DNA of 64,000 bases from Siphlonurus alternatus. Lineage: Eukaryota > Arthropoda > Insecta > Ephemeroptera > Siphlonuridae. The notes beneath the pieces are model-generated. The model made no database searches. It was given only the letters and a program-made list of their open reading frames with translations, and was not told the DNA's origin. Below are positions 58,037 through 64,000 of this stretch, one piece after another. A program made the position numbers and the translations under genes. The stretch covers positions 36,792,366 through 36,856,365 of the forward strand of contig OX463781.1 of NCBI GenBank assembly GCA_949825025.1. The letters run 5' to 3'. Numbering within the stretch: position 1 is the stretch's first letter; every line of letters begins with the position of its first letter.

Positions 58037-58368
58037 AAATTATGATGCTGTAACTTATAACGATTTATTTTTTAAGTTTGGAAAACAATAGTAATTAAAA
58101 ATATAAACAATAAAATAATTTTAATTTAAATTCATAGTCTTATGATTGAATTAAAGAATGATACAATAAAACATTAAATTTGCACTTTATATAATATATA
58201 TTTTTTATCCGTTTTTTAAGTCTCCAATAATATCCAGCATATAGAACTAATTTAAAATAATAATACCAAAAGATGCATGGCTTACGAGTTAGTGAAATTT
58301 AAAAAAAGAGAAAGAAAAATTACTGAACATAAAGATTTTAAAATTATCATTGTTGCAATAAAGGAAAA

Positions 58369-58369
<1 letters not shown>

Positions 58370-58454
<85 letters not shown>
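58370..58454. repeat. (TA)n microsatellite
   Basis: Pure TA. It lies next to the 3' end of the following minus-strand LINE and may have grown from its tail. Confidence 0.95.
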
Positions 58455-58456
<2 letters not shown>

Positions 58457-58489
58457 AGCACAGTAATTAATTTTTTTTTAATAATTTTA

Positions 58490-59140
58490 GTAGGGAAAAT
58501 AAGAATACAGTCCTACCAAGGCCGGAAGCCTTATGGATGGGTAAGTGCTGGTGTACAAATTATATTACATTGCAGTCAGCTTTGCAGAAAATTAAATGTA
58601 AGCAGAAAAAAATACAATATAAAAATACAATCAGCAAAAACATGGACATGCAGTGTTCTTTTAAATAAAGAAACAAGCAAACAAACAAACAAAATATCAA
58701 GATATAAATAATTTTTTGTTTTGAGTTCAATTTTACCCTTTGATTGTTTAATAAGCAAAGGAATTTCATTCCAAATTTTAGGCAAGACAACATCCAAAGT
58801 TCTCTCACCATATTATATCTGTTATTACTTGTTAACGGTACATCTATACAGGCTCTAATGATTGATTTCTTGTCTCATGTGTGTGATATCTTCTCTCCAG
58901 CTGCTTAATATCATTAAATTTATCACATGCTACAACTGATTTAACTAGATATTTTACTATTAGAACATTAAAATGTCCATAATATTCAAATTAACTTCCT
59001 AATATTTTTCCAGATTTCAATACTTTTAATATTCTATTTTGCAAGTTATGAAGCTTGGTCAATTTTCTTGAGTTACTTAATCCCCAACAATTCACGCCAT
59101 ACAACAATACCAAGCCAACAAGAGTAAAATATACTTTTAT
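58490..59140 (-). pseudogene. LINE C-terminal fragment and 3' end
   Basis: Minus strand. VGLVLLYGVNCWGLSNSRKL (about 59065-59125) is the C-terminal Y-G-x-x-x-WG block of LINE RT proteins; LQNRILKVLKSGK follows, then MDVVLPKIWNEIPLLIKQSK (58740-58800). The 3' part reads AAGGCTTCCGGCCTTGGTAG near 58520-58540. It is 5' truncated and frameshifted. The closing WNEIP motif and the GGCCTTGG 3' word are shared with 62690-63662, so these belong to one family. Confidence 0.78.
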
Positions 59141-59624
59141 TAAAATATTTTCATTCATACATTTTTTGAGACAATAAGTAATTCAATTTATAAATATAAA
59201 AATATTAATTCCATAATTAAAAATAACAACACTTTTCTATAAACTTGATTTAATCTCCAAAAATACATTAAAAATGCTAAACAATTTGCCACAACGTGTA
59301 TTAGGCAGGAAAATATGTCTATAATTTTAATAAACTCCATTTCAATAATTTCATAAATAAATTAAGTTACTGACATTAAAACACACGAAAAAAAAAATCG
59401 TTACAGGAAGTTTATTATAAATTATAAGTCATAGCTACTCGAATTATATTTATACAAAGTTTGTAATACAAACAATAAATGGAACCAGAGAATATAATCT
59501 AAACGGAATTTAATCTAAAACAAAATGGTGGATTTTTTGGTGGGGGTGCAAAAAAAGTTATAAAAGATATATTGCAACACTGTTTTAGATTCGTTTCCAC
59601 TTTAGATTCATTTCCCACCTCAAT
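59141..59624. other. AT-rich spacer
   Basis: No supportable feature. Confidence 0.4.
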
Positions 59625-60600
59625 TTTTGTTTGAATAATTAAAAAAGTAAACAACTAAAAAAAAAAACGGAATTGAATCCAAAGAGTGGGGAATTGAATC
59701 TGAAGAGCGAGGAATTGAATCTAAAAGTGGGGAAAGGAATCTAATATTGCGGAAACAAATCTAAAACTGAGGAAATGAATATCAATACTGCAGAAACGAA
59801 TCTAAAGTGTGAGGAATAAAATCTAAAAGTGGGGAAATGAGTCTAATACTACGAAAACGATTCTAAAGAGTGAGGAATTAACTAAAACTGAGGAAATGAA
59901 TTTAATACTGCGGAATTGAATCAAAAGGGAACAAAAATGAATCTAAAAGTGGGGAATTGAATCTAAATTTGCGGAAACGAATCTAAAGGATGAGGAATTG
60001 AATCTAAAAGTGGGAAAATGGATCTAATATATACTACGAAAACGAATCTAAAGAATGAGGAAAGGAACCGAAAACTGAGGAAATGAATCTAATACTGCGG
60101 AATTGAATCTAAAGGGAGGGAAAATGAATCTAAAAGTGGGGAATTAATTCCATTTTTGCAGAAACGAATCTAAAGAGTGCGGAATTGAATGTAAAAGTGG
60201 GGAACTGAATCCAAATTTGCAGAAACGAATCTTTAGAGTGCGAAATTGAATCTAAAAGTGGGGAAATGAATCTAATACTGCGGAAATGAATCTAAAGAGT
60301 GAGGAATTGAATTTAAAAATGGAGAAATGAATCTAATACTGCGGAATTGAATCTAAAGAGAAGGGAAACGAATCTAAAGCCTATATTACACCATACAATT
60401 TTGCATACAAGTTTTCCTTGCAAGAAAATTTCATCTCCATACAAATAAATGGGGTTCAATTTTTCTTGTAAGAAAAAATTGTATGCAATAGTTAGAAAAA
60501 TTGTATCGTGTAATAGTGGCTTAAAAGTAGGTAATTGCATCTAATACTGCAGGAACGAATCTAAAAGTGGGGAAATGAATCTAATACCGCGTAAACGAAT
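59625..60600. repeat. Minisatellite of GAATCTAAA units
   Basis: Around 45 degenerate units of 16-21 bp. The main types are GAATCTAAAAGTGGGGAAAT, GAATCTAATACTGCGGAAAC and GAATCTAAAGAGTGAGGAAT, often cycling in that order to make a higher-order repeat of roughly 60 bp. A MITE sits at 60378-60520. No coding meaning: stops occur in all frames. Confidence 0.93.
60378..60520. mobile_element. MITE family E, copy 2, inside the minisatellite
   Basis: AGCCTATATTACACCATACA at the left and the complement of GCCACTATTACACGATACA at the right, with the interior CATCTCCATA..AAATGGGGTT as in 12802-12954. CTAA and TTAA flank it; deleting the element with one flank restores the array word GAATCTAAAAGT, so the duplication was 4 bp. 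Confidence 0.87.
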
Positions 60601-62689
60601 AATATTTTAAAGCAAAAACCGAATGTTACAAAAATAAAATAATATATTGTTGAATCATCATGAATATTAAGTTCTCCCTCCCCCTGAATTTTTCAAAAAT
60701 ATTTCAAAATTTCTGTATCATTTGTTCTACGTTAGTTCTGGTTTGTGCCGTTAATATTTCCGTTAATGCAATTTGCATAACCTTATATTATAATTGACGG
60801 TTTTAATAAGGGGGCCAACTTAACGGTAAGAACTTCTTCCGAAAAGTCGTTTTTTCAATCCAAAACATTTATCAAAGAAATATATGTTGTTAAAATTATA
60901 TAAGGCAGCGTCACGAAATTGTTGAGTTGCCTACCTACGGGATAATGCTCAGCTGTTTACCTCTACTTACTTTTCCCCCTGATGTCAAACCGTATGTAAA
61001 AAGTAGAAAGATTTTTTCTTTAATAGATTTATTTATTTAAGGACACAAAAAAGCATCTTATGATGAATTTTTTTACAAACAAGCAGATGATACGGAAACG
61101 ATATAAATGTAATAACTGAAGTCTATAATTTATATTTATTTTTGTCTACATTTTCTCCTTTACTGCACGCTGCTGATGCATCACAACAATATGACGCGGC
61201 AGATTCCTGTAAATGTGCAATAAACGTTGCAGTGACGTTATGTGAGTTTGGCCTATTGATTTCATTAATACATCTCATATTATGTTTAAAAAAAATTAAT
61301 ATAATAAAATATAAAATACCTTCTCGGTCCTTGTGGCCACTGCTATTCTGTGTTATGTTTGAAGTATGTGTATTCAATTGCGATCAATATTCTTGGTTTC
61401 CAGCTTTTAGAGAAATAAAATCAAACATTAAAGTACAATGTAAACAATTTATATAAAGCTCATTTGTCTTTTACGATAATTGTAGTATTAAAACAAAAGG
61501 AAAATTGTAAGACAGGAAAACGAGTGGAGATATTGTTTCCTATCACAAGTAATGGTTCGATTGTTAAAAGTTTGATTCCTTTTCGAATCATGTTTTTTAT
61601 TTAGGGAGTTTCCACAAATCTCAATTTCACACCAATTGCTTTATACATAAATTTTAAAATATTTTAATTAAGAGCATTTATTATTGTTGACAAATAATTT
61701 TCAAGCACATATATTTCATATTAGTTGAATAATATAATTCATATAATTCATTATTTCGATCATGATAGGAGTGTATAAATTTTATTCAAATAAAATATTT
61801 ATTAAATAACAAAATAAATACACGCTTTTGTAATTTTGTAAATAATTGTTTTATTATTAATATGACAGGCGAATATTTTAAAAAGTTTTAAAAAAGTACA
61901 TAAGAACAAACCAGTTGATATTATGAAAACATGCTTTTAGCATTATATATACTATAGAATTTTTAGTGCCAAAAGTCTAGTGGTATTTTTTTAAACATTT
62001 GATAGTTAATGAAGACAAGTTCTAATACTCCATCAGACGACAGAAATTAAATTTCTCAATTTTGCAATATTTTGCTTAAATTAGATACAGTTCCATATTC
62101 ACAAGTAGGCTAATAGAAGCATGCAATCAACGTTAAAAAACAAGCTAATCTCCTGTGGAATATTATTGTGAAGCAGCAACTTTGTGGCACAAAGTAGCTT
62201 CATCAAAACAATAATTTTTGTATCTTCCGTTCTATTTGAAACAAATCGTACATCGATTGCTATTTTCAACTGTCGGTGGATTTGATTTTCAATATACAAA
62301 CACCATATCCTGCTTCTTACTGAATTGTATAGGAAATAGATAAAAAGCAATCACAAATGGAAACTACATACACAATATATGGCTTCATCACTACGTTATT
62401 TCCTAGCATTTCTAATTACAAATGTTAATTTTATTTATATATTTCCTCATTTTCATTTTAAATAAAGTATTAGTTTATAAAAGTTGTGTTATTTGTTTAG
62501 CTTCAATTTGCATTAATATTTCAACAGTGAAATTATAACATTAAAATTTTAAAATATTTTGGTGATTACTAAGTCTATAAATGAGCGTAATATACTTATA
62601 CATTTAACTTGATAAGGGAGTTGACAGTTGTTGCGGGTCTTAATAGAATAATGGGTGCACTGGCATCAATAGTTACAAATTTTGAAATT
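60601..62689. other. Spacer, no gene recognised
   Basis: AT-rich except at about 61140-61370, where frames of 84-104 codons overlap on both strands. The minus frame ends HLQESAASYCCDASAACSKG before a stop near 61125 and has no recognised domain; it could be a terminal exon but nothing supports it further. Confidence 0.3.
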
Positions 62690-63662
62690 TATGCATTTTT
62701 TTTTTTAAGTTTTTTATTATTAAATTGTGTACAATTACAGTCCAGCCAAGGCCCTAAATGAAGCCCTTAATTAAGCCCTATCGGTTGGAACTAACGATAA
62801 GTTACATACAAATATTCAACACGTATAGTAAGCTTAAACAAAATTACCTATATTTATTAAAAATAACAATACAAAACAATATATTAATAATATTAACAAA
62901 AGATAAAAACAAAAACAAACAAAAATAAGCACGAACAAATTTAAATTCTTCAACTTAAACAGAAGCACAAAAACAATTAATAGAATGGTATAACAGCTCA
63001 CATTAACGCAAATTATTTAATATATGCCTTTTCAGCACTTTTTTCAATAATATTTTTTGGTCAATTGATCTAATATTTATCGGTATTTCGTTCCAAATTT
63101 TTGGTAGCACCAAATTCCATGTTCTTTCTCCAAATCTATTATTACTTCTTGGAGTTGTAGCAGGTTCATTTAAAAGAGTCTTAGTATTATGATCATGTAC
63201 TCTAGGCTCTAAATTTTTCATATCATTGAATTTATTAATAGTAAGCACAAATTTTGCTTATTCATTGAATGGTAAAACATTGAAATATTTAAAATAATTC
63301 ACGTCACAATCACATTCTTTACCCTTTAAATTCTTTTTAAAATCCTTAGTTGCAAATTTTTTAATTTAGTTAAATTACCTGTTTTTGTAAAACCCCATGC
63401 AAGTACTTCATACAAAATTATTGAGTGACCAAGTTCAAAATATACATTTCTTAACATTCTTTCTGACATAAAATTAGACAATTCATACAAGTTTTTAAGT
63501 AAATATCTTAACCTAGCCATTATTGTATATAAATGTTGATCAAATTTAAAGTCTTTATCAATTACCACAGCCACATATTCATAGGTCTTGACTACATCAA
63601 GTACACTACAATTACAATTATCTCCAGTATTATTATGTAAACAAATATTCTCATGTATATAT
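62690..63662 (-). pseudogene. LINE C-terminal fragment, 3' end present
   Basis: Minus strand. MAVVIDKDFKFDQHLYTIMA (63515-63574) with RLRYLLKNLYELSNFM is the region after the RT palm; YEVLAWGFTKTGNLTKLKNL follows, then VHDHNTKTLLNEPA (63170-63200) and TWNLVLPKIWNEIPINIR (63070-63120). The 3' part includes AGGGCCTTGGCTGGACTGTA near 62740. The upstream part is cut by the family-B MITE at 63663. One or two frame breaks separate the pieces. Confidence 0.82.
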
Positions 63663-63983
63663 AATGGAGTATTGTCCTCAATTTTTTTTATTGCAGAACT
63701 GGATAGAGGGCAAAAAGTTATGCTACCCTGATTTTTTACAGATTTTTTAAAGCCCGGGAAGTATTTTTAAAAAATTATTGAAAGTCCTATTTGTGACGTC
63801 ACGCGGCGTCAAGTCCTATCTTTTTCTTAAAGAGCGGCGTCTCGTGATGTCACAAAAAGAAATTTCAATAATTTTTTAAAAATAGTTCCCGGGCTCTAAA
63901 AAATCTGAAAAAAATCAGGATAGCATAATTTTGCACCCTCTATCCATTTTTGCAATAAAAAAAATTGAGGTCAATACTTCATT
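63663..63983. mobile_element. MITE family B, copy 4
   Basis: The ends are AATGGAGTATTGTCCTCAAT and the complement of AATGAAGTATTGACCTCAA, with a TTGTGACGTCACGCGGCGTC centre. Very close to copy 1. It interrupts or abuts the LINE fragment. Confidence 0.92.
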
Positions 63984-64000
63984 GCAATTCTACATTTTTA

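Overview
This window reads as a gene-poor stretch of an animal nuclear genome. It is very AT-rich and full of simple repeats, non-LTR retrotransposon remains and short inverted-repeat DNA transposons, and nothing in it looks prokaryotic. An arthropod is the best guess, because the 5S-rRNA-derived repeats resemble the insect-type 5S gene as I recall it; this is inference. I found no intact host protein-coding gene. The open frames in the window are microsatellite translations, frames inside repeats, or decayed reverse transcriptase. No CRISPR, prokaryotic operon or complete virus is visible.

Layout. 1-15.3 kb: AT-rich filler with several inverted-repeat elements. A 139-bp MITE sits inside another element, so the empty site can be read from the opposite arm (389-914). 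There is also a hAT-type MITE with a perfect 8-bp target duplication (3932-4102) and two foldbacks (4799-5473, 7832-8912). 15.5-23.3 kb: the most unusual structure, a 7.1-kb palindrome with arms of 2.15 and 2.28 kb. Each arm starts with a 5S-rRNA-derived SINE and contains a second 5S-like segment in the opposite orientation. It also carries arrays of short palindromic words (ACAATTGT, GACCC/GGGTC), and its centre holds AGTAGTCA arrays. 23.6-29.9 kb: more MITEs and a diverged 5S SINE. 30.1-32.1 kb: a second large palindrome (about 900-bp arms) with a tRNA-like segment in each arm. 33.2-34.0 kb: an element whose ends are arrays of CTGATATCAG palindromes.

35.8-43.4 kb: a block that looks like an untranslated first exon with a GTGAGT donor (its relative lies at 56 kb), a LINE reverse-transcriptase fragment, several MITEs, and a CAGTGATGT-ended hAT-like element interrupted by another MITE. 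43.7-51.8 kb: nested LINEs on the minus strand. One nearly full-length copy with an (AAAT)n tail interrupts the RT region of an older copy. A TTAA-flanked MITE, a 1.2-kb hAT element with GTTTAAAT duplications and another copy of the 139-bp MITE are also inserted there. 52-64 kb: mostly AT-rich filler, a perfect 83-bp tandem duplication, a 1-kb minisatellite interrupted by a MITE, two LINE 3' ends and a terminal MITE.

A recurring theme is a group of inverted-repeat elements (9.7, 11.6, 23.7, 32.3, 37.1, 38.7, 42.8 and 63.7 kb). They share an inner block and usually the word GTGACGTCA, but end in different termini. Coordinates of repeat edges are read by eye and may be off by several bases.
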